From positions 1 through 25,016 of the forward strand of contig CAYQPF010000070.1 of the NCBI GenBank assembly GCA_964419225.1: a DNA stretch of 25,016 nt, given 5' to 3'. The notes under the pieces are model-generated. The model saw only the letters and a list, made by a program, of their open reading frames with translations. It was not told where the DNA came from and did no database searches. Positions within the stretch are counted from its first letter, which is position 1; every line of letters begins with the position of its first letter. The position numbers were made by a program, and so were the translations under genes. The DNA comes from CAYQPF01 sp964419225. GTDB lineage: Bacteria > Cloacimonadota > Cloacimonadia > Cloacimonadales > CAYQPF01. Below are positions 15,094 through 22,815 of this stretch, in pieces.

Positions 15094-17055
15094 ATGAAAC
15101 AAATTAATTACAAAATATCAAGCATAGCGAATTTGTGTGAGATATTACGGTCCAAAGAAATAGTTTCCTTTTGTAACTTTCAATCTCAACTAGTTCAAAT
15201 TTATTCTGCAAAAAACGATAGTAAATGGTATCTGTCTATTGGGAATGAGATAAGAAAGGTTTTTCCTTTATCTGTTATTATAGGAGCCTCCTCAGTAGGA
15301 GAAATTTGTGATGGCAAAATGTTCACCGACTCAACGGTGATTGTATTCTCGTTTTTTGAAAACTCATTGCTTAATATTTTCTCATATGAGTGTAAACTCG
15401 GAAGAGAGGAAGCAGTCGGAGAAGCATTAGTTAAAGACGTAGAAACATTGAAAGCCGATGTTAAGGGAATGCTTTTGCTTTCAACACCGGTCACTTGTGA
15501 CGCCGGAAAATTATTTAACAGCATTACTGCCGGTAATTTGAGTTATCCGGTTTTTGGAGGCGGAGCAGGAGATTACGCAAATAAGCGAAAAACGCTGGTC
15601 TTTGATGGAACACACTGTTATGAACAAGGTGTTATATCTGTAGTTTTTTCGGGAAAGAGCCTATTTATTGAGCCATTTACATATCTTGGCTGGCAACCGC
15701 TTAGCAAAGAGATTACTATAACTGAAATTGGTGAAATGTCGGTTAAGTCTCTGGACGGTAAACCTGCATTTTCGGTTTATGAAAAATATTTAGGTATAAA
15801 GGCCGACGATAATTTTTTCCAGAATAGCCTTGAGTTTCCATTTCTCATTTATCGGAATGGTCAAATAATTGCTCGCACACCTTTTTTTGTAAATGAGAAA
15901 GATGGTTCAATCCAGATGGTGGGTGACGTACAAGCAGGCGAGAAATTTAGAATCGGATATGGAAATCCACAAATGATTTTAGCAGAATCTGTGCATATTC
16001 AAAAAAAGATGCAGGATTTTAATCCTGAGGCAATTTTTTTATATACTTGTATATGCAGGAGGTTTCTGTTGCAACAGGATGCTAATCTTGAAACGTTGCC
16101 ATTTAACAGCATCGCCCCAACAGCCGGCTTTTATACTTTTGGTGAGTTTTGTTCCAATGGCACTTTTAATTCACTGCTTAATTCAACCATGGTTGCAGTG
16201 GGTATTCGTGAAGGTGCTAATGGTAAAGAAATAGAGAATGATGAGTCGAAATATACCAGGAATTACAAACCGAAATTGGATCCCTATGCAAATAAACACT
16301 CCAGAATCCTTTCACGTCTATTATATTTTATTAGTGTAACCACAAAAGAGCTTGAAGAACAGAATCAATTATTAAAATCCTTAAATGAACAAAAAAATGA
16401 ATTTTTAGGGATAGCTGCCCATGATTTGAGAAATCCGATTGGAATCATTCAAGGTTTTTCGGAGCTACTCGAAGAAAGTATAGACGATGAATATAAGGAT
16501 TATACTAAGGTGATAACAAAAATGAGTTCTAAAATGCTCAATTTACTTGACGATCTTCTGGATATTTCTAAAATTGAAGCGGGTAAGCTGGATCTTAAAA
16601 AAGATGAAATAGACTATAAAACATTTGTTATACAGAATATTAGAATGAATGAATTTTTGGCAAGGAGTAAAGGAATTAAGATTGTTAGCGATTTGGGAAT
16701 GTCTGAGATAATTGTTTCTATTGATAAAGAAAAAATAGATCAGGTATTGAATAATCTTATAGGCAATGCCATAAAGTATTCCTATCCTGACTCAACAATA
16801 ACAGTAAAAGTATTCAAAGCACTAAATCAAATTGTAACTCAGGTAATAGACAATGGACAGGGTATTCCTGAAAAAGAAATTGACGGATTATTTTATCCAT
16901 TTAAACAAACGAGTGTTAGACCAACGAGTGGTGAAGCGAGTCATGGATTAGGTCTTGCTATAGTTAAGAAGATTATTGAAGGCCATAATGGTCACGTAGA
17001 TGTAACTAGCGAATTTGGAAAAGGGTCAGTTTTTTCCTTTTTCCTGCCAATATGA
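15094..17055 (+). CDS. FIST-domain sensor histidine kinase (soluble)
   Basis: A 653-residue protein without signal peptide or membrane segment. Residues about 25-205 form a FIST N-terminal domain (G-A-S-S-V-G-E-I and the F-G-G-G-A-G-D loop), and about 215-375 a FIST C-terminal domain ending in F-Y-T-F-G-E-F. FIST domains are thought to bind small ligands, perhaps amino acids. A helical linker (about 390-430) leads to a HisKA domain with the phospho-acceptor H443 in A-A-H-D-L-R-N-P, then an HATPase with N558 (N box), D586-N-G-Q-G (G1) and G618-L-G-L (G2). All kinase residues are present. No receiver domain is fused and no response regulator follows, so it is an orphan kinase in this window. 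Its context suggests that it senses a cytoplasmic solute linked to the MFS exporter. Confidence 0.9.
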   Translation: MKQINYKISSIANLCEILRSKEIVSFCNFQSQLVQIYSAKNDSKWYLSIGNEIRKVFPLSVIIGASSVGEICDGKMFTDSTVIVFSFFENSLLNIFSYECKLGREEAVGEALVKDVETLKADVKGMLLLSTPVTCDAGKLFNSITAGNLSYPVFGGGAGDYANKRKTLVFDGTHCYEQGVISVVFSGKSLFIEPFTYLGWQPLSKEITITEIGEMSVKSLDGKPAFSVYEKYLGIKADDNFFQNSLEFPFLIYRNGQIIARTPFFVNEKDGSIQMVGDVQAGEKFRIGYGNPQMILAESVHIQKKMQDFNPEAIFLYTCICRRFLLQQDANLETLPFNSIAPTAGFYTFGEFCSNGTFNSLLNSTMVAVGIREGANGKEIENDESKYTRNYKPKLDPYANKHSRILSRLLYFISVTTKELEEQNQLLKSLNEQKNEFLGIAAHDLRNPIGIIQGFSELLEESIDDEYKDYTKVITKMSSKMLNLLDDLLDISKIEAGKLDLKKDEIDYKTFVIQNIRMNEFLARSKGIKIVSDLGMSEIIVSIDKEKIDQVLNNLIGNAIKYSYPDSTITVKVFKALNQIVTQVIDNGQGIPEKEIDGLFYPFKQTSVRPTSGEASHGLGLAIVKKIIEGHNGHVDVTSEFGKGSVFSFFLPI

Positions 17056-17101
17056 ACCCAAAGAATTGATAATTATTCCGTTCTATTTGATCAATTCTAT
17101 G

Positions 17102-17109
17102 TAAATTTG
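17102..17109 (+). promoter_or_regulatory. TAnnTTTG -7 box before the SDR gene
   Basis: TAAATTTG matches the Bacteroidota -7 box. The nearest TTTG (17086-17089) is too close to act as the -33 box. It lies 22 bp before the ATG at 17132, so the leader would be very short. Weak support. Confidence 0.3.
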
Positions 17110-17131
17110 GCTATTATACAATAAAACATAA

Positions 17132-17896
17132 ATGAATAGAAAAATAGCCATAGTTACAGGAGTTAGCCGTTTGAAAGGAATAGGCTATGCAATTTGTACT
17201 GAATTAGCCAAACGTAATTTTGATATTTTCTTTACCTATTGGACAAGTTACGACAATCAAATGCCTTGGAAAGTAAGTATTGACGAACCAAATATAATTC
17301 AAAGCGATATTTTAAAATCAGGTGTAAGATGTGAGAAGTTAGAATTAGACCTTTCTATTGTAAATTCAGCAGAATTACTACTGAACAAAGTTCAGGATAA
17401 ATTGGGGCAAGCATCTGTTCTTGTAAACAATGCGACCTACAGCACACAAACTGATATAGACAATTTTTCAGCAACCGAGTTGGATAAGCACTATGAAATA
17501 AACATAAAGGCAACAACTTTACTGATAATAGAATTTATAAAAAGGTTTAATTTAAGGAAGGGTGGAAGAATTGTTAATTTGACTTCGGGACAATCGTTAG
17601 GAGAAATGAGTAACGAAATTGCATATGCAGTAACAAAAGGTGCAATAGAAACATTAACAAAGACTATTTCTCAGGAAATTGCTAAAAAAGGAATTACTAT
17701 TAATGCAGTTAATCCTGGTCCGACAGATACGGGCTGGATTGACGAAAATCTAACTGCAAAAATTCTCGAAAAATCGCCGATGGGAAGAATGGGAACACCG
17801 AATGACGCTGCGAGACTAATTGCTTTTTTAGCGAGCGAAGATGCAGAGTGGATAACAGGACAAATAATTCATTCTGAAGGTGGTTTTAAGAGGTAA
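17132..17896 (+). CDS. Short-chain dehydrogenase/reductase (SDR)
   Basis: A 254-residue soluble oxidoreductase of the classical SDR type. The dinucleotide loop is T9-G-V-S-R-L-K-G-I-G18, two residues longer than the usual T-G-x-x-x-G-I-G, as in the G-V-S-R-x-x-G-I-G subgroup. The structural N-N-A motif is at 99-101 (N-N-A-T), the active site is S152 with Y165-x-x-x-K169, and N124 completes the tetrad. The P-G-P-T-D-T-G-W segment and the C-terminal I-T-G-Q-I-I-H-S-E-G-G are typical of FabG-like enzymes. It uses NAD(P)H on an unknown carbonyl substrate. It probably begins a block of same-strand genes reaching to 20775. Confidence 0.88.
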   Translation: MNRKIAIVTGVSRLKGIGYAICTELAKRNFDIFFTYWTSYDNQMPWKVSIDEPNIIQSDILKSGVRCEKLELDLSIVNSAELLLNKVQDKLGQASVLVNNATYSTQTDIDNFSATELDKHYEINIKATTLLIIEFIKRFNLRKGGRIVNLTSGQSLGEMSNEIAYAVTKGAIETLTKTISQEIAKKGITINAVNPGPTDTGWIDENLTAKILEKSPMGRMGTPNDAARLIAFLASEDAEWITGQIIHSEGGFKR

Positions 17897-17909
17897 ATAA
17901 GAAATTGAT

Positions 17910-17957
17910 ATGATAATAGATGTACATTCACATGCTTGTGATAAATTAATGAAATGA
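17910..17957 (+). pseudogene. 15-codon stub resembling an amidohydrolase start
   Basis: The frame reads M-I-I-D-V-H-S-H-A-C-D-K-L-M-K and then stops at TGA. M-I-I-D-x-H-x-H is the typical first strand of amidohydrolases, where the two histidines bind the metal. The TGA overlaps the ATG of the next gene (ATGA), so the stub may now act as a translational leader for it. It may be a leftover of a gene replaced at this point, or chance; the short length limits certainty. Confidence 0.4.
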
Positions 17958-19372
17958 GAATACTACTAACGGGTGCATCCGGATATATTGGAAAAAGACT
18001 TCTCCCTATTTTAGTTGAAAATGGTCATGATGTAATTTGCTGTGTCAGAGACTTAAATAGATTTACTCCTCCGGAGTACCTGAAGTCTAGAATTAAGATT
18101 ATTCAGGTTGACTTACTCGACAAAGCCACACTAGATAATATTCCGCAAGAAATTGAAGGCGCTTTTTATTTGGTTCATTCCATGTCGGCATCATCTGACT
18201 ATCAATTGCTGGAACAAGAATCTGCCGGAAATTTCAGAGATGCAATGAATAAAACTAAGGTAGAACACGTAGTTTATTTAAGTGGTATAGTAAATGAATC
18301 GGTATTATCAAAACATCTGGCTTCAAGAAAAAATGTTGAAACAGAGCTTAGTAAGGGGAATTATCATTTAACTACATTAAGAGCAGGAATTATTATTGGC
18401 TCAGGAAGTGCCTCGTTTGAGATAATGCGCGACCTGGTTGAAAAACTTCCGGTTATGATAACACCAAAGTGGCTAAATACTAAATGTCAGCCGATAGGGA
18501 TATCAGATGTCATATCAATACTCTCAAAAACGATACTGAATCCAGGGACATATGATAGAAATTTTGATATAGGCGGTCCTGATATATTGTCTTATAAAGA
18601 GATGCTCTTAGAATTTGGCCGCATGAGAAATTTAAAGCGTTTTATTTTAACTATCCCAGTAATGACGCCCAAACTTTCTTCGTACTGGCTGTATTTCGTA
18701 ACATCGACATCGTATAAACTTGCCGTTGCACTGGTCAGCAGTATGAAAATAGAGGTGATTTGCCGCAACCACGATATTAATGAAATATTGGGAATACAAC
18801 CCATGAATTACCGGGATGCCTTAAAAGAGGCATTTAGCAAAATTGAACGAAACGAAGTGATTTCCAGTTGGAAAGATGCTTTCATAAGCAGTGATTTCAA
18901 TTCTCATATCTCTGAGTTTATTCAGGTACCTGTGTTTGGTTGTTATAAAGACATTAGAGAAAAAACCTTCGTTAACAGAGAGGATTGCATAAATAAAATC
19001 TGGAGCATTGGAGGGGAGAATGGTTGGTATTATGGCGATTGGCTTTGGAAAATAAGAGGTTTTCTGGATAAATTGGCAGGTGGTGTGGGTCTGAGAAGAG
19101 GCCGGACCTCTGAAGATACTTTAAACACAGGAGATGCATTGGATTTTTGGAGAGTTTTATATGCCGATAAAGAGAAGGGCAGGTTACTACTTTTCGCTGA
19201 AATGAAATTACCGGGAGATGCATGGCTTGAATTTAAAATTATTGAGAACAAATTGATACAAACAGCCACTTTCAGACCATTGGGATTAATCGGAAGGTTA
19301 TACTGGTTTTGTGTTCTCCCTTTCCACGGATTAATTTTCAAGGGAATGATTAAAAAGTTAACAATCAAATGA
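17954..19372 (+). CDS. NmrA-like extended SDR with DUF2867 C-terminal domain
   Basis: A 472-residue protein. Residues 1-300 are an atypical/extended SDR of the NmrA/YbjT type, with T6-G-A-S-G-Y-I-G13 for NAD(P) binding and V-Y-L-S-G-I instead of a standard Tyr-Lys active site. Residues about 325-470 match DUF2867: W-S-I-G-G-E-N-G-W-Y-Y-G-D-W-L-W, then L-R-R-G-R, then D-F-W-R-V and L-P-G-D-A-W-L-E-F. The DUF2867 part is a START-like fold, suggesting a hydrophobic ligand. It starts inside the TGA of the 15-codon stub and ends with an ATGA overlap with the CorA gene, so it is translationally coupled to CorA. Confidence 0.87.
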   Translation: MRILLTGASGYIGKRLLPILVENGHDVICCVRDLNRFTPPEYLKSRIKIIQVDLLDKATLDNIPQEIEGAFYLVHSMSASSDYQLLEQESAGNFRDAMNKTKVEHVVYLSGIVNESVLSKHLASRKNVETELSKGNYHLTTLRAGIIIGSGSASFEIMRDLVEKLPVMITPKWLNTKCQPIGISDVISILSKTILNPGTYDRNFDIGGPDILSYKEMLLEFGRMRNLKRFILTIPVMTPKLSSYWLYFVTSTSYKLAVALVSSMKIEVICRNHDINEILGIQPMNYRDALKEAFSKIERNEVISSWKDAFISSDFNSHISEFIQVPVFGCYKDIREKTFVNREDCINKIWSIGGENGWYYGDWLWKIRGFLDKLAGGVGLRRGRTSEDTLNTGDALDFWRVLYADKEKGRLLLFAEMKLPGDAWLEFKIIENKLIQTATFRPLGLIGRLYWFCVLPFHGLIFKGMIKKLTIK

Positions 19373-20259
19373 AATTTATGGAGAATATAAAAGAAATTAT
19401 ATACGATAATTTTAAATGGATCGATATTGTTAAACCTCAAAAAGATCAACTTGAGACAATAGCAGATGAATATAAGCTGGATTACTTTCAAATATTAGAC
19501 AGCATGGAGCACGGCCATTTGCCTAAATTTGAAAAACTGCCGGAATATAATTTTGCTATACTAAGAGCCTATGTTGGCGGGAACAATAATAAACATTCCA
19601 CAGTTAAAGAATTATCCAACAAAATAGCTTTTTTCTATAACGACAAAAAAATAATTACCATACATAGAGCAAATTTTGATTTTCTTGAAAATATTGATCA
19701 AAAGTTCAATAATACATATCAGTTGCTCATATTTATTATAAGCCAGATGTTAGAAACATATATTCAACCATCAATTTGGCATAGCGACAAAATAGATGAT
19801 GTTGAGAAGGTTATTTTTCTAAAGGATTATATGAAAATTTCGCTTGAAGATCTGTATTTTCAAAAATCACAAACCCGTATCTGCAAAAAACTATTAATGA
19901 TTACACAAGATGTTGTAAATAAAATAGTTGTTGACGATGATTCAAAAACGGCCTTGCAGGATGTAAAAGATAAAATTTTAAGCCTCATTCTCATATATGA
20001 TGAAGTCGCAGAAGATGCCAATAATTTGATGAACACCTATTTATCAGTTACGGCCAAAAAGAGTAATGACGTTATGAAATTACTTACAATTTTTTCAGTA
20101 TTTTTCTTACCCTTAACATTTATAGTAGGTGTTTATGGAATGAATTTCGATTTTCTGCCGGAACTCGGGTGGAAATACGGCTATTTATTTGTGTGGATCT
20201 TGATGATTATTATTAGTTTAATAATCTATATCTGGTTCAAAAAAAGAAAAATATTCTGA
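19369..20259 (+). CDS. CorA-family magnesium/divalent cation transporter
   Basis: A 296-residue protein with an N-terminal cytoplasmic domain rich in charged and helical segments and two C-terminal membrane helices. The pore signature Y-G257... (G257-M-N259-F) lies at the end of the first helix, followed by a short loop and a second helix ending in K-K-R-K, typical of CorA. It imports Mg2+ (possibly Co2+ or Ni2+) as a pentamer. The ATG at 19369 overlaps the NmrA-DUF2867 stop (ATGA); a second ATG at 19378 is possible. It is a short CorA branch, somewhat smaller than the 316-residue enterobacterial form. The symbol is withheld because several CorA-like paralogues exist. Confidence 0.88.
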   Translation: MKFMENIKEIIYDNFKWIDIVKPQKDQLETIADEYKLDYFQILDSMEHGHLPKFEKLPEYNFAILRAYVGGNNNKHSTVKELSNKIAFFYNDKKIITIHRANFDFLENIDQKFNNTYQLLIFIISQMLETYIQPSIWHSDKIDDVEKVIFLKDYMKISLEDLYFQKSQTRICKKLLMITQDVVNKIVVDDDSKTALQDVKDKILSLILIYDEVAEDANNLMNTYLSVTAKKSNDVMKLLTIFSVFFLPLTFIVGVYGMNFDFLPELGWKYGYLFVWILMIIISLIIYIWFKKRKIF

Positions 20260-20298
20260 ATTCGTTTTTAAAGGATAAATTAAAATAAACACAAACAT

Positions 20299-20775
20299 AT
20301 GATTTTAAGACTTATCATATTCCTGGCACTTAATTTTGGTGCCCTGGCAATAGGCGGATTGTTCACAAGCAAAGGAGTTTCTTCGGACTGGTATGCTGAA
20401 TTGCAAAAAGCTCCATGGACCCCTCCGGGTTGGGTTTTTGGTGCCGCATGGACAACTATAATGATCTGCCTGAGTATATACATGGCCTATTTATGGCCGG
20501 TCAGCACGAACAGAAATCTTCTTATATGGCTATATGTCATCCAATTAATTTTAAATATCGGATGGAATCCAACCTTCTTTTATTACCATAATGTTTTGGG
20601 GGGCCTTATGCTAATCTGTGGACTTACTATACTTATAGGCTTCATGCTATTCTATTATTTTCCACAACTAAAGCTTATATCCATTTTAATTGCCCCTTAT
20701 TTTATTTGGTTAATAATTGCTACTTCTCTGAATCTTTACATTTGGATAAAACAGATTACAACTATTAGTAGTTGA
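20299..20775 (+). CDS. tspO: TspO/MBR family tryptophan-rich membrane protein
   Basis: A 158-residue protein with five hydrophobic helices. Family marks are W31-Y in the first loop, K-A-P-W-T-P-P-G-W-V-F-G (37-48), W51-T, and Q-L-I-L-N-I-G-W-N-P-T-F-F (82-94). TspO binds porphyrins and is linked to stress, light or tetrapyrrole balance. It lies 39 bp after the CorA gene, likely in the same transcript. Its last codons overlap the first of the three 21-bp-spaced repeats that precede the next gene. Confidence 0.9.
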   Translation: MILRLIIFLALNFGALAIGGLFTSKGVSSDWYAELQKAPWTPPGWVFGAAWTTIMICLSIYMAYLWPVSTNRNLLIWLYVIQLILNIGWNPTFFYYHNVLGGLMLICGLTILIGFMLFYYFPQLKLISILIAPYFIWLIIATSLNLYIWIKQITTISS

Positions 20776-20812
20776 AAAACAACCATAAGTAGCGTAATTA
20801 CAACTATAAGTA
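20758..20812 (+). repeat. Three 13-bp direct repeats at exact 21-bp period
   Basis: ACAACTATTAGTA (20758-20770), ACAACCATAAGTA (20779-20791) and ACAACTATAAGTA (20800-20812) start exactly 21 bp apart, two helical turns. Consensus is ACAACYATWAGTA. They sit just upstream of a consensus promoter (20823-20854). Direct 21-bp spacing is the arrangement bound by LytTR-type response regulators. In the reverse orientation each repeat has a GTT core (AGTTGT or GGTTGT), which partly fits the LytTR site. This looks like an activator-binding array. Confidence 0.7.
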
Positions 20813-20822
20813 TTTGGTTTTT

Positions 20823-20854
20823 TTTGATTAAGGAAATGAGTCCGGATAACTTTG
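20823..20854 (+). promoter_or_regulatory. Bacteroidota-type promoter for the XRE-pentapeptide gene
   Basis: TTTG (20823-20826) and TAACTTTG (20847-20854) are 20 bases apart, matching TTTG-N19/20-TAnnTTTG. The ATG is at 20883, so the leader is about 20-25 bases. The repeat array ends 10 bp upstream of the -33 box. Confidence 0.7.
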
Positions 20855-20882
20855 CAGCATCAAAAAAATAAACAAAAGCCTT

Positions 20883-21761
20883 ATGTTAAACACTAAAAAG
20901 ATTGGTAATAAGATTACCGAAGCGAGAAAGAAAGTAAATATTTCTCAGGCTCAGCTTGCAGAGCAACTATTCATCACTCCACAGGCAGTCGGAAAGTGGG
21001 AACGCGGAGAATCACTGCCGGATATTATTACATTAAACCGTCTGGCAGATATTTTGGGTACAGACCTTAACTTTTTTTCAGAAAACTTCCAATCTGTGAA
21101 GAATTCGTCGAATGTCATGGAACTGCCTTCAGATAAACAGAAGAAAAAACCTGACTGGGATATGTCACGCGGGAACTGGGCAGATGCCGATTTTTCCGGA
21201 TTGAAAAATATGCATGAAAAATTCAGTTCTTCCAACATGCAGCGCTGCCAGTTTATCGGTTCTGATATGTCGGGTCTTCTTTTAAAAAACAATAATGTTG
21301 ATAGATGTGACTTCTCAGGTTCCGACATCAGCCGCAGTCACATTAAGGGTTCCAACTTAGCCAACAATTTATTTAAAGATTGTTCTTTTAAGGAAACGGA
21401 ATTTTCCGGGAGCAATATCATGGGCTGCGATTTTACAAGCGTCGATTTTACGGGAGCGGCGTTTAGATCTGGTGGTTTCCAGAGCAACCTTATGTCTGAT
21501 GCCATTTTGAATCGTGCCTCTTTTAGTGCTATGCAAATTGTCGATATAGTTTTTGAGGGCAAGATAGAAGACTGCTCCTTTGAAAACTGTGCATTCAAAA
21601 AAGTGACATTCCGGAATTCGACCCTTATTAACAACTTCTTTAAAAACAACAATAGCTTAAAACAGATCCGGTTTATTGATTGCCAGGTAGATAGAATTAC
21701 ATATGCATTCCTTAAAAACGGGAAGGCAGATTTAACCGGCATCACTTTGTTGACGCCATAA
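20883..21761 (+). CDS. XRE helix-turn-helix protein fused to pentapeptide repeats
   Basis: A 292-residue soluble protein. Residues 5-62 are an XRE/HTH_3 domain (S-Q-A-Q-L-A-E-Q-L-F-I-T-P-Q-A-V-G-K-W-E-R-G). After a charged linker, residues about 98-290 form pentapeptide repeats with the A(D/N)-L/F-x-x rhythm, such as C-D-F-S-G-S-D-I-S and C-D-F-T-S-V-D-F-T-G-A-A-F. These should wind into a right-handed quadrilateral beta helix. Cysteines recur at the position before D/Q/S-F in several coils. HTH-pentapeptide proteins are known but not understood: the helix may bind ligand or partner, or imitate DNA as in Qnr/MfpA. It is a single gene behind a consensus promoter and three phased repeats. It is not clear whether it controls its own promoter. 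Confidence 0.88.
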   Translation: MLNTKKIGNKITEARKKVNISQAQLAEQLFITPQAVGKWERGESLPDIITLNRLADILGTDLNFFSENFQSVKNSSNVMELPSDKQKKKPDWDMSRGNWADADFSGLKNMHEKFSSSNMQRCQFIGSDMSGLLLKNNNVDRCDFSGSDISRSHIKGSNLANNLFKDCSFKETEFSGSNIMGCDFTSVDFTGAAFRSGGFQSNLMSDAILNRASFSAMQIVDIVFEGKIEDCSFENCAFKKVTFRNSTLINNFFKNNNSLKQIRFIDCQVDRITYAFLKNGKADLTGITLLTP

Positions 21762-21791
21762 AAGAAGAAAAGATAATGGAAAATATTAAAT

Positions 21792-22235
21792 ATGAGAAAT
21801 AAAACTACACCTGATACTGTTTTTGTTATCTTATTAATATTGTCTATTTTACTTCGGATCTATTATCCAATTTTAATTATAATAAAGTATCCCGCAAACA
21901 TTACAGGTCTTTTTATAATTGTATTTGGAATAACAATCGTTTCAATATCAAACTCAATTTTAATAAAAAATAATACTTCAGTTAAGCCATTTGAAGATCC
22001 TGGTGTGTTAATTACATCAGGGTTATTTAATTATAGCAGGAATCCCATTTATTTAGGAATGTTTTTTATACTTTTAGGACTTGAAATATTTCTTGGATCA
22101 TTAATAACCTTTCTGTTTCCCGTTGTCCTATTAATTTTCTTAAACAGACTAATAATAAATGATGAGAAGAGATTAGAAACATTGTTTGGAGATAGTTACT
22201 TAAAATATAAAAGAGAGGTAAGAAGGTGGTTTTAA
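21792..22235 (+). CDS. Isoprenylcysteine carboxylmethyltransferase-like (ICMT/PEMT) membrane enzyme
   Basis: A 147-residue protein with four to five hydrophobic helices. The family motif is G-L-F-N-Y-S82-R-N-P-I-Y87-L-G89, followed by a long helix and the C-terminal E-K-R-L-E-T-L-F-G-D-S-Y-L-K-Y-K-R-E-V-R-R-W (E125 to W146), which binds SAM. Bacterial members methylate a lipid, phospholipid head group or small molecule in the membrane. It is shorter than eukaryotic ICMT but normal for the bacterial group. It begins 30 bp after the XRE-pentapeptide gene and may be cotranscribed with it; a link in function is not evident. Confidence 0.85.
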   Translation: MRNKTTPDTVFVILLILSILLRIYYPILIIIKYPANITGLFIIVFGITIVSISNSILIKNNTSVKPFEDPGVLITSGLFNYSRNPIYLGMFFILLGLEIFLGSLITFLFPVVLLIFLNRLIINDEKRLETLFGDSYLKYKREVRRWF

Positions 22236-22270
22236 AAAGATTTGGGTATATAATATGCAAAAAAGAAAAT

Positions 22271-22786
22271 ATGATGAATTCACTTGATATGGGAATAGTG
22301 GTAAAAAATGCAGGACTAGTACTGCTAAATAATTATTTAACAATTCTTTTTGAGCGACTAAATTTAATAAATGAGGGAAAATTCATTTCGGAACAATCAC
22401 AAGAGGATGCCGTGCATTATTTACAATACATAGTAACGGGACTTACAGATAGCCGGGAATCTTCTTTGATTTTAAATAAAATACTTTGCGGATTACCGCT
22501 TAGTGCTCCAGTAAAATCTAATATTTTCATCTCAGAAACGCAAAAAGACCTAATTGTGGGAATGATTAATTCATCAATTGAGTATTGGAGAGCTATTGGA
22601 AATTCTTCTGTCAATGGTTTTAGGGACAATTGGCTGGCAAGAGAAGGGGCATTGAAAGAAGAGAAAGGCCGTTGGAGTTTAACTGTAGAAAAAAGGGCCT
22701 ATGATATCCTTATTTCACAATGCCCTTTTTCATTTTCAATAATCAATTTTCCGTGGATGCAAAAACCATTATATGTCAATTGGTAA
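22271..22786 (+). CDS. Orphan C-terminal domain of a contractile injection system tape-measure protein
   Basis: This 171-residue protein matches the conserved C-terminal block of the large tape-measure proteins of extracellular contractile injection systems in Bacteroidota. The order of phrases is the same: N-A-G-L-V-L-L, then L-F-E-R-L, then A-V-H-Y-L-Q-Y-I-V-T-G, then L-N-K-I-L-C-G-L-P, an I-x-Y-W-R-A-I-G-N-S-S-V-N-G-F-R segment, R-E-G-A-L, V-E-K-R-A-Y-D-I-L and the end F-P-W-M-Q-K-P-L-Y-V-N-W. Full proteins are usually several hundred to more than a thousand residues, so the long helical ruler part is absent. A GTG at 22226 would overlap the upstream gene; I prefer the ATG at 22271. No sheath, tube or baseplate genes are nearby. 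It is a remnant or a captured single domain. Confidence 0.75.
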   Translation: MMNSLDMGIVVKNAGLVLLNNYLTILFERLNLINEGKFISEQSQEDAVHYLQYIVTGLTDSRESSLILNKILCGLPLSAPVKSNIFISETQKDLIVGMINSSIEYWRAIGNSSVNGFRDNWLAREGALKEEKGRWSLTVEKRAYDILISQCPFSFSIINFPWMQKPLYVNW

Positions 22787-22815
22787 TGTATTAAATATTT
22801 ATTTTAAAAATTACA

